Below are positions 46,125 to 55,927 of a DNA stretch of 64,000 bases, piece after piece. Below the pieces are notes generated by a model. That model made no database searches. It was given only the letters and a program-made list of their open reading frames with translations, and was not told the DNA's origin. The position numbers and the translations under genes were made by a program. Each line of letters starts with the position of its first letter. The first letter of the stretch is position 1. The DNA comes from JBJMQS01 sp045802605 (GTDB lineage Bacteria; Planctomycetota; Planctomycetia; Gemmatales; Gemmataceae): contig JBJMQS010000028.1 in assembly GCA_045802605.1 (NCBI GenBank), positions 1 through 64,000 of the forward strand, in the 5' to 3' direction.

Positions 46125-46502
46125 GTGACGAAAACCAGACGTTGGAAGCCGGAGGAAAACGGAGTTACCGAGCCGGCGGTCGAAGTCAGCAGCGACGTTC
46201 CATCGGATGGCGATGTTGCTAATGAAGAAAAACAGCGGCGGCCAGTGCACGTCATCAGCTACCTCGTCGCCCGCGACGCCTTCATCCAGGCATCGATCTG
46301 GAAGCGCATCGTGCAGTTGCAGGACGGCAACGAGTTCACCGCCCACGACGTGAGCCTGCGCAAGCGCTACAAGGATTCGAACGGCGAGTGGCAGAGCTGC
46401 TACTCGTTCCGTGGATCGGAACTCTACGCGGTGGCGCACGCCGTCGAGCGGGCCAACGCATGGATACTTGAAGAGCGGGCACTGCGCGACTGCCCCTTCT
46501 GA
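46125..46502 (+). CDS. Small element protein, paralogue B
   Basis: 125 aa from GTG 46125, preceded by AAGGAGG. Acidic N-terminus, then VHVISYLVARDAFIQASIWK, RKRYKDSNGEWQSCYSFRGS and LYAVAHAVERANAWILEE. It is related to the protein at 35505-35852. It is followed directly by a double hairpin terminator. Confidence 0.7.
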   Translation: MTKTRRWKPEENGVTEPAVEVSSDVPSDGDVANEEKQRRPVHVISYLVARDAFIQASIWKRIVQLQDGNEFTAHDVSLRKRYKDSNGEWQSCYSFRGSELYAVAHAVERANAWILEERALRDCPF

Positions 46503-46511
46503 CGCGAAAGA

Positions 46512-46567
46512 GCCGCCGCTGTCGCCATGACAGCGGCGTGCCCCCTCCCACTTCGGTAGGGGGCTTT
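46512..46567 (+). terminator. Double hairpin terminator
   Basis: GCCGCCGCTGTC-GCCAT-GACAGCGGCGT and then GCCCCCTCCCACTTCGGTAGGGGGC followed by TTTT. It closes the two-gene DUF932 unit and resembles the terminator at the left end of the element (GGGGGC-TTTTC). Confidence 0.8.
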
Positions 46568-46681
46568 TCATGTTTGCAGATTGTATTCGCCATTATCGCC
46601 ACAGAAGCCCACCAGCGGCCACACAAAGCGGGAGGTACGATTGGACGCCGACCGACTGTTGCGCGTAACATTTCAAGCTCC

Positions 46682-47821
46682 ATGGTTTATGCATCTCTCG
46701 ACCCGCACGACATGATTCGCCGGCTCCACGGGACCGCCCCGTTCGCTGAGTATTGCAAATCGCGGAGCATAGGTGTTCGTTATCGCCGTGGGCGCTCGCG
46801 GCGGACTGCGTTCCGCGCTTGGCAGGCGGCCTTGGACAAGTTGCCCGAGGCGCGACGGGCGGAAATCGAGCATGAGTTCGGCTGGCTAATCGAGTTGTCG
46901 CGCCCGTCGGCGCTTCGGCTTCTGACCCGCGCCGCGGGCGGCGCACCTCCTGAGTCGATACCCTATGGACCGCCGTTGGCGCTCTGGTTTCTGCTCCACC
47001 GAAAAGGGTTATGCCGCGACGTGATCCTCGGGCTTAGCGTCATGACCGATGGTGATTGGCGGGTGGCCCGCGTTCCGGCCGACTTGGCTGTTCGACTGCC
47101 CAAGGTGACACGCACGGCCCTGGCAGATGCGCTGCGTGCTTACTTCCGCTCGCGCGACGGCACGGGACGGTACTGTGCCGTCGATTGGTACCGTGTCGGC
47201 GCGGCCCAATGCTTCGTCGCCCGGCTGTCGGGACGGCCGCGGCTCCTCAACGGATTTACCGAATCCGGACGGCGATCGGTTCGTCCCGCGCGGCCGGCAT
47301 TCAAAGTCGCCTTCGTCTTCGAGCCCGGTGAGGGCCGGCTGCTCCTGCGTGTCAGACCGGGCCGCCGCGATCTCGCCGTCGACCTGCTTGCAGCATTCGG
47401 CCAGGCGGTACTGGGCGTGCGCCTCGACTCCGCATGTCTCGCACCGAGCTTCCGGTTGGATCTGCTTAAGGGACGGTTCGAGGCACCTCCCGACGCTGCC
47501 GACATGGAGGCCGTCAGAATAAAATCCGTCCGCTTGTCCTACCCGGAACGATCCGCGCGCCGGCGGATCAATCTAGAAACGCTCGCCGGCGACCGCCCCG
47601 GCGCCATACGGGAACTCCTGAGGCGGCATGGCGGCGGCGCCGATGTCCTGGGCGGACTCGACGTGCTCTCCGCCGAGTTGGAAATCCGGCTGCGAGCCGC
47701 CGAAGGCTCTCGGTTTCACGTGATCCGCATCTGGCGGGATGGCTGCAGTCTGGGAAGCGGCCCCCTGGCCGACCGCTTCCGGGCCTGCCTTCGCAACTGG
47801 GGCCTCATGCATGCGGAATAG
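46682..47821 (+). CDS. Cargo protein of unknown function, first of a pair
   Basis: 379 aa from ATG 46682; the frame is open upstream into the terminator, so this start is the first sensible one. A basic, Arg-rich N-terminus (GVRYRRGRSRRTAFRAWQAA) precedes a mixed alpha/beta body (DWYRVGAAQCFVARLSGRPR, FKVAFVFEPGEGRLLLRVRP). No family or catalytic motif recognised. Its end overlaps the next gene by 11 bases, so the two are coupled. Confidence 0.65.
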   Translation: MVYASLDPHDMIRRLHGTAPFAEYCKSRSIGVRYRRGRSRRTAFRAWQAALDKLPEARRAEIEHEFGWLIELSRPSALRLLTRAAGGAPPESIPYGPPLALWFLLHRKGLCRDVILGLSVMTDGDWRVARVPADLAVRLPKVTRTALADALRAYFRSRDGTGRYCAVDWYRVGAAQCFVARLSGRPRLLNGFTESGRRSVRPARPAFKVAFVFEPGEGRLLLRVRPGRRDLAVDLLAAFGQAVLGVRLDSACLAPSFRLDLLKGRFEAPPDAADMEAVRIKSVRLSYPERSARRRINLETLAGDRPGAIRELLRRHGGGADVLGGLDVLSAELEIRLRAAEGSRFHVIRIWRDGCSLGSGPLADRFRACLRNWGLMHAE

Positions 47822-48719
47822 CTTGGAATTCATCCTCGGCCTCGTCGACGATTCCGATCCGGCGTTCGCGGCGTTCGGCGACTTCCTGGGCCCGCACGCT
47901 GCCGCGCTGCGGGTGTGGCAGGCGATGGGTTTCCTGTCGCAGCGCCCGGAACCGAACCGCGTGCCCAGCTGTCCGGAATGCCGGGCGGCAGTCCCGATCA
48001 CGCTCAACGGCGGCCTGCTTTGCCCGCGCTGCCTGTCGAACGTCGACCAGCGGCATCTTTCGCTGTGGCGTTTCGAACTGGAGCGCTTGCTCTCGTGGCT
48101 GGCCCACGAGCTCCGCGCCGATGGCACGCTCCGTGCGGTCGACAACTCCGTGTGGCAACTCGGCAGCGTGGTCGTCGGCGAAGGGCGTTATGAATGCTTC
48201 TTTTGCCGAAGCGCGCCACTAAGTGAGGTGGCCTCGCGTCGCCTGCTAGCGTTCCGAAGCTCTATCCTGTTCCACCCGTTGATTGCGACAGAGATCGCCG
48301 CGGCGGGCTTTGCCGGACCGCAACTATCGCTTCTGGAAGTGCTGCAATTCGATGGCTCGTCCCTTCGGGTCAACTCGCTGGATCGGTTGCTCCATAATGA
48401 AAGCCGGGTCCGTTTCGTCCCCGAGAGCGGCGCGCTCCTGGCCGGCGACCAGTGGATGGGCGAAGTTCCGATCGGTAGCAGGGAGTATCACTTCATGGCC
48501 TGCCTGTCGAAACATCAGGACCGATTCGTCCCATACCCCGACTTGAAGTTCGAGGTGCTGCGCAGAAGCGGCGGACGGGACACGACGGACGACGCGACCT
48601 TCTGCCAGAAGCTCAAGGGCCGAATCAAAAAGAACTGGGTCCGCGAAATTGATCATGTCGTCGTAACGACGAACAGGGGAGACGGGTACCGACTTCGCCG
48701 CGTGGTAGGAACGCGGTAG
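47811..48719 (+). CDS. Zinc-ribbon plus winged-helix protein, second of the pair
   Basis: 302 aa from ATG 47811. A helical start (EFILGLVDDSDPAFAAFGDF) leads to a zinc ribbon (CPECRAAV...CPRCLSN), with a possible additional pair (YECFFC). The last 90 residues (EYHFMACLSKHQDRFVPYPD, then FCQKLKGRIKKNWVREIDHV and TTNRGDGYRLRRV) look like an OmpR-type winged helix. A DNA-binding role is likely. It is coupled to the unknown gene upstream by an 11-base overlap. Confidence 0.7.
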   Translation: MRNSLEFILGLVDDSDPAFAAFGDFLGPHAAALRVWQAMGFLSQRPEPNRVPSCPECRAAVPITLNGGLLCPRCLSNVDQRHLSLWRFELERLLSWLAHELRADGTLRAVDNSVWQLGSVVVGEGRYECFFCRSAPLSEVASRRLLAFRSSILFHPLIATEIAAAGFAGPQLSLLEVLQFDGSSLRVNSLDRLLHNESRVRFVPESGALLAGDQWMGEVPIGSREYHFMACLSKHQDRFVPYPDLKFEVLRRSGGRDTTDDATFCQKLKGRIKKNWVREIDHVVVTTNRGDGYRLRRVVGTR

Positions 48720-48791
48720 CGACGGTAGGAGCATGGGAGGGAAAACAACGCCGATACCTCTCACCATGGTGGTGTTTCTTCCCCAACCACC

Positions 48792-49091
48792 ATGCCCGTT
48801 TCCGCCTACGAGACGTCTGACCTGTATCTTGCCAGCTACCTGTTGTGCATGGATGCCGTCCTGATTGAAACCGAGCGGGTCGGCCCGCGGCGCACTGTTT
48901 TCCGGTTTGAGTCAAATGAGTTCCTGCATGCGCTGCTTCGCAGTTATTGGAGCAACGACCGCGTCTCGATACGGCCGACACAGTTATTCGGAACGCTGCG
49001 CCGGTTAAAGTCACGCATCCGTAGGAAGCCGCTCCGAGAGGCGTCAGTCCAGCGCGACCTGCACCTAGCCGACCGATCTCATGACCACTGA
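48792..49091 (+). CDS. DUF5659-like small protein
   Basis: 99 aa: YETSDLYLASYLLCMDAVLI, RRTVFRFESNEFLHALLRSY and LFGTLRRLKSRIRRKPLRE, the layout of DUF5659 proteins, common next to mobile genes. Function unknown. It overlaps the next gene by 11 bases. Confidence 0.7.
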   Translation: MPVSAYETSDLYLASYLLCMDAVLIETERVGPRRTVFRFESNEFLHALLRSYWSNDRVSIRPTQLFGTLRRLKSRIRRKPLREASVQRDLHLADRSHDH

Positions 49092-49281
49092 ATCATCCTC
49101 ACCGGAACCTCACGCACATGAGGATGCGGACCTGACAGTCCGCTACTTAAGATGGGATTCGGAGCGACAGAAAGAGTGGATTCGCGAGGCGGCTTGTTTG
49201 GCGGTCGAAGATCTTTTGCAGCAGAAAAAAAATACCGGGGAAATGCAGTCCAACCGGGTTCGCGCGCCGCGTCGGCGCTGA
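49081..49281 (+). CDS. Small hypothetical protein
   Basis: 66 aa, acidic first half (SSPEPHAHEDADLTVRYLRW) and basic end. It overlaps the DUF5659-like gene and stops 12 bases before the recombinase gene, so it sits in the integrase operon. Possibly a small regulatory partner, but nothing proves this. Confidence 0.55.
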   Translation: MTTESSSPEPHAHEDADLTVRYLRWDSERQKEWIREAACLAVEDLLQQKKNTGEMQSNRVRAPRRR

Positions 49282-49293
49282 TAAGCTTCGCGC

Positions 49294-50895
49294 ATGAAGT
49301 CGGGAGCCGTCGTCTATTGCCGGGTGTCCACCGACGATCAGGTGGATAACAACTCGCTGTCGGGCCAGCGGCGTGACTGCCTGGAGCGAGCCGGGAGGCT
49401 CGGCTGCGAGGTGCTTGAGGTTTTCGTCGAGGAAGGGGTCAGCGGCACCCGCGAGGACCGTCCCGCGATGGCCCAAATGCTGTCCTTTTGCGGCACCCAT
49501 CGGGACCGCATCCGCTATGTCATCGTCAAGGATATCGACCGCTTTTCACGTGACGTCCTGGTCTACCACGCGTTGCGGGGCCGGTTCCGGACGCTCGGGA
49601 TTCATCTTTACTCCGTCAACCAGCCCAACATCGCCGAGGGGACCGCGGAGTCGCGTCTGTTGGAGGCAATGTTCTCCGGCATCTCGCAGTACGAGCATGA
49701 CAAGATCCTCCAGCGCACGCGCGACGGCACCCGGGAGGCGATCGCCAAGGGCGGCTGGACCTGCTACGCTCCATATGGCTATCGCACCGACCGCACGCGC
49801 GACAACGTTCCCACACTCGCGGTCGATCCGGCTGAGGCGAAGATGGTGCGAAAGGCTTACGAGTGTTTCGCCAGCGGGATGAACCTCGTCAAAGTCACGG
49901 ATCGACTCAACGTCCTTGGCCATCGCAGCAAACGGGGCCGCAAGCTGAGCTTCCAGACGATTTACTGCGTCTTGCAAAACCCCGCCTACATCGGCAAAGT
50001 GCGGAGCAGCCATTTCCCCGGACGTCTCATCGACGGCCGTCATTCACCCATCATTCCAATCGATCTCTGGGAGCGGGTGCAACGGAAGTGGCGGAGTAGG
50101 CGTCCATCGCCCGTACGGCACAACATGAGTCCAGATTTCCCCCTCACCGGGACGCTTCGGTGCGCCGCTTGCGATTCGCTGATGACCGGCAGCTTTTCGC
50201 GCGGCGGGACCGGACGGCGCTACGGCTATTACCATTGCCGCAGGTCAAAGTGTCGGTCGCGCAACCTCTCGAAGCAGATAGTTGAGGCCAACTTCACGGC
50301 GCTGCTGAACCGGATCGAGCCCACCCCCGGGACCCTCGAAAAATTCGCACAAGAGATGATCGGCGAATGGCGGCGCCGCCAGAAATCGCAAGCAGAGGCG
50401 GATCGGCTGCTGGACAAGCGCCGCAGCGAGCTTGAGACCAAACGCGACCGCATCGAGGACAGTTTCTTTGCGGGCAAGATCGACGAGGAGACGTACCGCA
50501 GGAACCTGAAACGGACGGAGGACGAGATCGCAACAGTCGGCGAATCAAAGGAACAATCGCAAACCACCGAGGAAACCGTACGCGCAATATTGGACTCCTC
50601 GCGCAGATTCTTTACGGGGCTGTCGAACTCCTGGGAATTTGGCTTGCCCGAACACAAAAGGCGGATTCAGAGGCTCGTTTTTCCAGCGGGACTGCGGTGC
50701 GACGAAAATGGCGCCTATCGAACTGTCGATTTACCGCCAACGCTAGCGGTTCTTCAACGGTCGAGAAACGATCATTCTAAATTGGTGGCCCAGGTCAGAA
50801 CCAGTTGGAACTTTCTGATCGACTTTATGCAGGCTGTCGACCAGTTCATGGAAACGACCCCGACATCTGCAGGGGATCCGGCCGATGCCGCTTGA
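49294..50895 (+). CDS. Large serine recombinase (integrase)
   Basis: 533 aa. Catalytic domain GAVVYCRVSTDDQ with Ser at about residue 12, then VSGTREDRPAM and IVKDIDRFSRD. The recombinase domain follows (CYAPYGYRTDR, LSFQTIYCVLQNPAYIGKVR). Zinc ribbon CAACDSLMTG...YYHCRRSKC, then a coiled coil of about 100 residues. This is the full architecture of phiC31-type serine integrases, which insert and excise elements between short attachment sites. It is the last gene of the element. Confidence 0.92.
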   Translation: MKSGAVVYCRVSTDDQVDNNSLSGQRRDCLERAGRLGCEVLEVFVEEGVSGTREDRPAMAQMLSFCGTHRDRIRYVIVKDIDRFSRDVLVYHALRGRFRTLGIHLYSVNQPNIAEGTAESRLLEAMFSGISQYEHDKILQRTRDGTREAIAKGGWTCYAPYGYRTDRTRDNVPTLAVDPAEAKMVRKAYECFASGMNLVKVTDRLNVLGHRSKRGRKLSFQTIYCVLQNPAYIGKVRSSHFPGRLIDGRHSPIIPIDLWERVQRKWRSRRPSPVRHNMSPDFPLTGTLRCAACDSLMTGSFSRGGTGRRYGYYHCRRSKCRSRNLSKQIVEANFTALLNRIEPTPGTLEKFAQEMIGEWRRRQKSQAEADRLLDKRRSELETKRDRIEDSFFAGKIDEETYRRNLKRTEDEIATVGESKEQSQTTEETVRAILDSSRRFFTGLSNSWEFGLPEHKRRIQRLVFPAGLRCDENGAYRTVDLPPTLAVLQRSRNDHSKLVAQVRTSWNFLIDFMQAVDQFMETTPTSAGDPADAA

Positions 50896-51366
50896 CTCAG
50901 CGCGGCTGCGGAATCCCGGCCGTAAAGTGTCGTCGCAACTCGTCGCGATCCGCTTAGCTATGGTGACGACGTGCCCACTGACAAACGGCCTAACATCGGC
51001 ATCGCCGCCATCTTCGCGGCCGACGACACGCTCGACGCGTTCCGCTTTGCAGTTGCCAGCGGCACGAGTAATACGACGCCTCCTTGCACTCGCCGTCGCA
51101 AACACAACTCGCGCATGCTCAGGTCGCTTCCTTTCGCCAATCCGTGTGGAAGTCATTCCAGTGGCGCTCGCGCGCCGGACACGTTGTTGCTTGGCTGCCG
51201 ATAACCCCCGGAATTCTAAAACCCCGACCGTAACACAGCCTTCACGAAGGGTATTTACCGAACTGACCTGAAGAGTGGCAGCAAAGCCGTTTACATAAAG
51301 GTCGACGATGCTGCATCGTAATCTCGCGAGGTATGGGGACAAATACGGCGATGGCTTGCTTATTGG
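50896..51366. other. Right flank of the integrative element, no gene seen
   Basis: The first 300 bases remain GC-rich with no convincing coding frame, then composition drops to AT-rich. The right attachment site of the element is expected here. No repeat shared with the left flank was recognised by eye. Confidence 0.4.
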
Positions 51367-52386
51367 TCAGGTCACCACCGCAAAACCTTCTGAAAACGGT
51401 TGGGCCGTTTCATAAAGCGGCGAAAGCTTACCAGTGACTAAATTCAAATATCGCCATTTCTTGTCCCCATTTTTCTGTGTCTCGGCAAATACGAGTATAG
51501 CGCATGTTGGAAGCGTCACATCGTCGCTATTGTCAAACTGCATATCCGTTATTTGTCGACCCCGTATGTCATAAAGCGTCCAAAACCCATTTATTTTGGC
51601 CAAAATGTAATCGCCGGTAAAAACACCTGGCTCGTCACATTGCGGGGGAACAATGAAGTCTCCATTCACGTTGGTGTAACCAACGCGAAACGTACTTTCA
51701 TTTATCTCCTCGTAGACTTCGACGATTCCACCCGCGTAGTCGTTGATTTTGAAATTGCCCCACCCGGTTGCGACAACTCTCCCTCTGGTATCGGTCAAGA
51801 CACGTTTGCCAATGCAACAATCTACGACGCACGTTATACCATCATCTCGGAAGCTAGCCTTTACATAATCAGTACCATGTTGGAAAGGGCCGAGAGCCTT
51901 TTTTCCAGCGTGGTCTATGAAGTAGAGTTCGTCGTTTTCCCAATCAGAAGGGGTAGCTGCCGGAGCAAGTCCGCAGGAGAATTTCTCAGCGGTTCGAAAT
52001 GTCGGTGGGATGACGACTTGGCCAGTGACCGTCATGTAGCCACGAAGGTTGTCGGAGTTGGAATTCAACACCGCGATCAAGCCTTCGTGAGGGTCCGACA
52101 TGTCTCGAAAACGTGGTTCGAGAACTACGCGTCCGCTAATATCAATTAGGCCGTAGATGTGGTGGCCCTCGCGTTTGCACATGACCTTGGATAGGCCGGA
52201 TTCCCGCCAAAAGTCGGTAACCCCTTCATATTGCGCTTCGATAACAATATTACTTTCCAGATCTAAGAAACCCTCCTTATCACGACTTCGAAACGCCATC
52301 CGCCCGCAGGAGGGCGATGCCAATTCGTCACAGGTCGCGCTTCCGATCGTCTCAAACTCGGTGTTGATAATCTTGTGCAGTGTCAT
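51367..52386 (-). CDS. WG-repeat protein downstream of the RHS locus
   Basis: 339 aa made of about seven copies of a beta-hairpin unit such as EGFLDLESNIVIEAQYEGV, YGLIDISGRVVLEPRFRDM and GYMTVTGQVVIPPTFRTAEK. This is the KWG/WG repeat pattern, usually a binding scaffold. No signal peptide. It starts 14 bases after the RHS tip frame on the same strand and could be an immunity or adaptor protein for the tip. AT-rich compared with the RHS core. Confidence 0.75.
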   Translation of the reverse strand: MTLHKIINTEFETIGSATCDELASPSCGRMAFRSRDKEGFLDLESNIVIEAQYEGVTDFWRESGLSKVMCKREGHHIYGLIDISGRVVLEPRFRDMSDPHEGLIAVLNSNSDNLRGYMTVTGQVVIPPTFRTAEKFSCGLAPAATPSDWENDELYFIDHAGKKALGPFQHGTDYVKASFRDDGITCVVDCCIGKRVLTDTRGRVVATGWGNFKINDYAGGIVEVYEEINESTFRVGYTNVNGDFIVPPQCDEPGVFTGDYILAKINGFWTLYDIRGRQITDMQFDNSDDVTLPTCAILVFAETQKNGDKKWRYLNLVTGKLSPLYETAQPFSEGFAVVT

Positions 52387-52400
52387 AGCTGTAGTCCTGC

Positions 52401-52845
52401 TCAGGGAGCATTGGGAATAGTCTCGAGTGAAAGATATTGTAAAGCAGCTTCAATTTCGTCCAATTTGTCTTGCGGCAACCCAAAGTGGGTTTTTAGAATA
52501 TTGACAAGCTCATTGATGATCTTTAGGAGTTGTTGGTGCTTTGCATAGGGGTCGCCCATCTTGTCATGTTTCTCAATAGTCACGAGCAAAGCATCTAGGT
52601 CTTTGTTAAACGCGTCTTGATCGAAATTATCCATCGCATCCGCAATGTTAGTGATCATTAACATCGTGCTGACAGTAGCAACCGCCGCGCAAATGGTCTT
52701 GCCAGGCTTTTTTGTTTTCCCCTTCATTGCCTCGGAAACTTTGTCTAGGCCATTTTTTCTGGCTAGCCGCTTTGCATATGCTGCCTCGGCCTCTTGAATA
52801 CGCCTAGCGGTCTCATTCCACTTACTTGCCGCGCGTCCTCCTGGG
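52401..52845 (-). pseudogene. Probable RHS C-terminal tip in a shifted frame
   Basis: This frame is open from about 52845 (STDPGGRAASKWNETARRIQ) through AKRLARKNGLDKVSEAMK to a stop at 52401. It overlaps the last 80 bases of the RHS frame. The translated stretch looks like real protein: a basic helix, one hydrophobic segment (TICAAVATVSTMLMITNIA), then an acidic helical end. I infer a frameshift that detached the variable tip from the RHS core. Alternatively it is a separate gene starting at ATG 52727 (108 aa). No toxin family recognised. Confidence 0.5.
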
Positions 52846-54740
52846 TCAGTTGATTGACTGCGTCGTATTCGTACGAATGTTCGTAATTGATATTGGGGCC
52901 GCTACGACTCTGCGATGTGAGCTGGGAAAGCTCGTTGTACGCGTAGTTGAGCGTGATTGAGATCGGATCCAGGTGTTGGATCTGGGTCACTTGGCCGACG
53001 ACGCGATCGCTGTACGTAAATTCCGTCGCCGAACCCCAAGTAGGTTCGTGACGCTCCAAATGTGCTGCGGCGCTGTCCCAGTAACGGTCGATCCGCTGTA
53101 GTTCGTTGCGGTCCGTGTATTGGTAGTCCAGACGAACATACGCGGCGTCGGTCAATTGTTCGCGCCGAGTCAGGCGATTGACGCCGTCATAAGCGCTGGT
53201 TTGCGTGCCGCCGCGGTCATCTGTGACACTCGTTCGGTTGCCGACCTGGTCGTAGCCGAAGGTCAGAGTGAAGTTCAAGTCGCTGCGAGTGACCGACTGG
53301 ACGCGGTTGAGAGCATCATAATTGAGGACGTAACTAGAACCGCTGACGCCGTCGGTGCGGGAGGCAATGATCTGATTGCCGGCGTCATCGTAGTCGTAGG
53401 TGAACCATTCGACGGCGCCCAATCCCGGCACACGCCAGGTCTCACCGGTAAGCCGCCCGTCGAAGTCGTAACTGTAATCCCGAGTCCTGCCGGCCCTGTC
53501 CACTTCGTGGTCCAACCGGCCGGCCGCATCGTAGAAATAATTTGCCGAGTTGCCGTGCGGATCGGTCATCTTGATCTTCTGGTCGATCTCGTTGTACTTA
53601 AATTGGGTAACGTTCGAGTCGGGGTCGGTCAGGCTCAAGAGGTTGTCATCGGCGTCGTAAGTAAAGGAGGTCAGCGAGTTGTTTGCCTCCGTGGTGCTGG
53701 TCAACCGGCCCAAGGGATCGTGGGTGTGCGTAGTCGTGTGATTGAGCGCGTCGGTGAGGCTCAGCAACCGGTCGCCGGCGTCGAACGTGTAACTGGTTTT
53801 GCCGGTAGCCGCAAAGTCCACCGATTTTACGCGACCCAATTCGTCATAAGTGGTGATTGTGGGTTGGCCCGCGATGTCGTAAACCTTGGTCTGCTGGTCG
53901 TTGGCATCGTACTGGTAGGTTTCCCCGTGCCCGAGCGGATCCGATTTGGAAGTGAGCCGCCCGAGCGCGTCGTAAGACAGTAGTCCGTCGTTCCGAAGGG
54001 CGTCTTCGACGCTCGTCACGTGATCCAGTTTGTCATAACCGTAGTTCGTTGACTGACTGAGGGCGTCGGTCACTCTGGTCAGTCTCGACAGCGCGTCGAA
54101 GGCGTATTCGGTCGAATTGCCGCGCGCATCGGTAATCAAGACGACGCGGTCCAATTTGTCATAGCCGTAGTCGGTCGAGCGGCCCGATTTGTCGGTCACG
54201 TTTATTTGGTGTGAGAGCTTGTCGTAGGTGTACTGAGTCACATGGCCCAGCGCATCGGTGATACTGAGGAGCCGGTCCAATCTGTCGTAGGCGTAGCCGG
54301 TGATATGCGCAAGCGCATCAGTGGTACTCTTCAGCCGTCCCAGTCCGTCATAGGCGAGTTTGGTGTCGTAGCCGCGCGGATTGGTGACCTTGTTGACATG
54401 ATCGTCGGGGTCGTAGCCGAACTTCCACGTGCGCGCGTACTGGCTGCTGCCCTGTCCGTCGAGTAGGGCCTCGGTGATCACAGTCACCCGTCCCAAGCGG
54501 TCGTGTTCGTAGCGCGAGACTGTGCCCAATGGGTCGGTGACGTCCATGTAATTGTCGCCGACGAGGTCATACTCATAGTGTGTATTCCGTTGAAGTGGCA
54601 AACCCACCGCCTCAGTCACGTTGGTCGGACGATCGAGCTTGTCGTAGGTGTAGGCGGTCTGGGTGCCCAGCGCGTCGGTGAAGGTGACGAGTCGGTCGCC
54701 TTCGTCGTAGAGCCACGAAGTCGAGCGCTTCAGCGCCGGG
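52763..54740 (-). pseudogene. RHS protein, C-terminal core part
   Basis: Tandem YD repeats of 20-21 residues (for example YDKLDRVVLITDARGNSTEY, YDALGRLTSKSDPLGH) run through about 27 units from ALKRSTSWLYDEGDR (54740) to YEYDAVNQL. The frame then ends in an unrelated 20-residue tail. RHS/YD-repeat shells enclose a C-terminal toxin or effector. At 54740 the frame abuts the inverted segment, so it has lost its own N-terminal half in the present arrangement. Confidence 0.85.
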
Positions 54741-55927
54741 ATGACCTCGGCGACCGACCCGCTGAATCATACGACGAAATACCATTACGACGCTGCCGGG
54801 CGGATGGACAAGGTGACCGACCCGGCCAACGGCGTCAATTCGCAGGATTTCGACGCGATCGGTCGGCCGACCAAGCTGGTCGACGCGCTTAATCGCGTCA
54901 CCACCCTCACCTACGACGACACGATCCAGGCGGGGTCGCACCTCGTGACGATCAAGAATGCCGAGTCCGGCATCACCGTCGAACAGTTCGATGCCGAAGG
55001 CAATCTCGTCTCAGTGACCGATCCGCGCGGCGTCGTCACCCGCTACGAGTACGACGGCCTCAACCGACTCACGAGCGTGACCGAGGCGGTCGGCGTTTCG
55101 GGACTGGAGCGATCGACCAACTACCAGTACGACGCGGTGGGCAATCTCTCCTCCTTCACCGATGCGCTGCAGCGGACCACCCTGTTCGATTACGACGAAC
55201 CCAATCGCAAGGTGACCATCACCAATCCCCTGAATCAGGTCTCCGTGGAGCAGTTCGACGCCGCCGGGCAGCTACAGTCTAAGACCGACCACCGGGGCAC
55301 CATTACTAAATACGGCTATGACAAAGTGGGGCAGCTTTTGCAACAGATCGAAGCCTACGGCCAGCCCGAACAGCGGTCCAACTCAACCGCCTATGACCTT
55401 TTCGGCAACGTGACCTCGAGCATCGACGTTCGCGGGACGCGGACTGACTTCGTCATCGACGACTTCAACCGCGTGAAGAGTGTCACCGAAGCGGCCAACG
55501 TCACTGCGCTCAAGCGCACCACGAACTACACCTACGACAGCGCCGATCATCTGCTCACGGTTGCCGATCCGTACGGAACCGTGAGCAAATTCGGTTACGA
55601 CCTGCTCGGCCATGTCACGCAGACGATCGACGCCGACAATGTTCCCACACTCAAGCGCACGACGACTCAGCAATACGACCCGGTGGGCAATGTGACCCGC
55701 GTGACCGACCCGTACGGCACCCAGACTAGCATCACCTACGACAAACTCGATCGCGCCGCCGAGGTCATCGAGGCCTTCAACGTCGCTGCCCTGAGGCGCA
55801 CCACGAGCTACAAGTACGACGAAGATAATAACGTCGTTCGCATCACCGACGCGGCGGGCACGCAGACCAGCTTCGTCTACGATGAACTCAATCGCCGCAC
55901 CAAACAGACCGACGCCGCGAACACGTG
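54741..55927 (+). pseudogene. Inverted internal segment of the RHS gene
   Basis: This 1187-bp segment encodes YD repeats on the plus strand (TSATDPLNHTTKYHYDAAGR up to NRRTKQTDAANT), while both flanks encode them on the minus strand. Turning the segment round joins FGYDASG to MTSATDPLNH and DAANTC to PALKRSTSW without breaking the frame. Inversion ends carry GCGCCGGG and GCGTCGGG in opposite orientation (7 of 8 identical). Confidence 0.85.

Larger units (their letters stand above)
35460..50895. mobile_element. GC-rich integrative (mobilisable) element
   Basis: The interval has distinctly higher GC than its flanks. It holds two divergent modules meeting at about 45130-45306: leftward, replication-relaxation protein, VirD4/HerA-like ATPase, prim-pol, methylase-helicase and a small protein; rightward, DUF932, a paralogue of that small protein, cargo genes and a large serine recombinase at the right edge. 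No relaxase or type IV secretion genes are recognised, so it is probably not self-transmissible. The borders are approximate and the attachment sites were not identified. Confidence 0.65.

Noticed and set aside
53120..53983. 287-codon plus-strand ORF opposite the RHS repeats
   Set aside because: It is the periodic antisense reading of YD repeats (a V/G/A-rich repeating translation), with no independent start signal.
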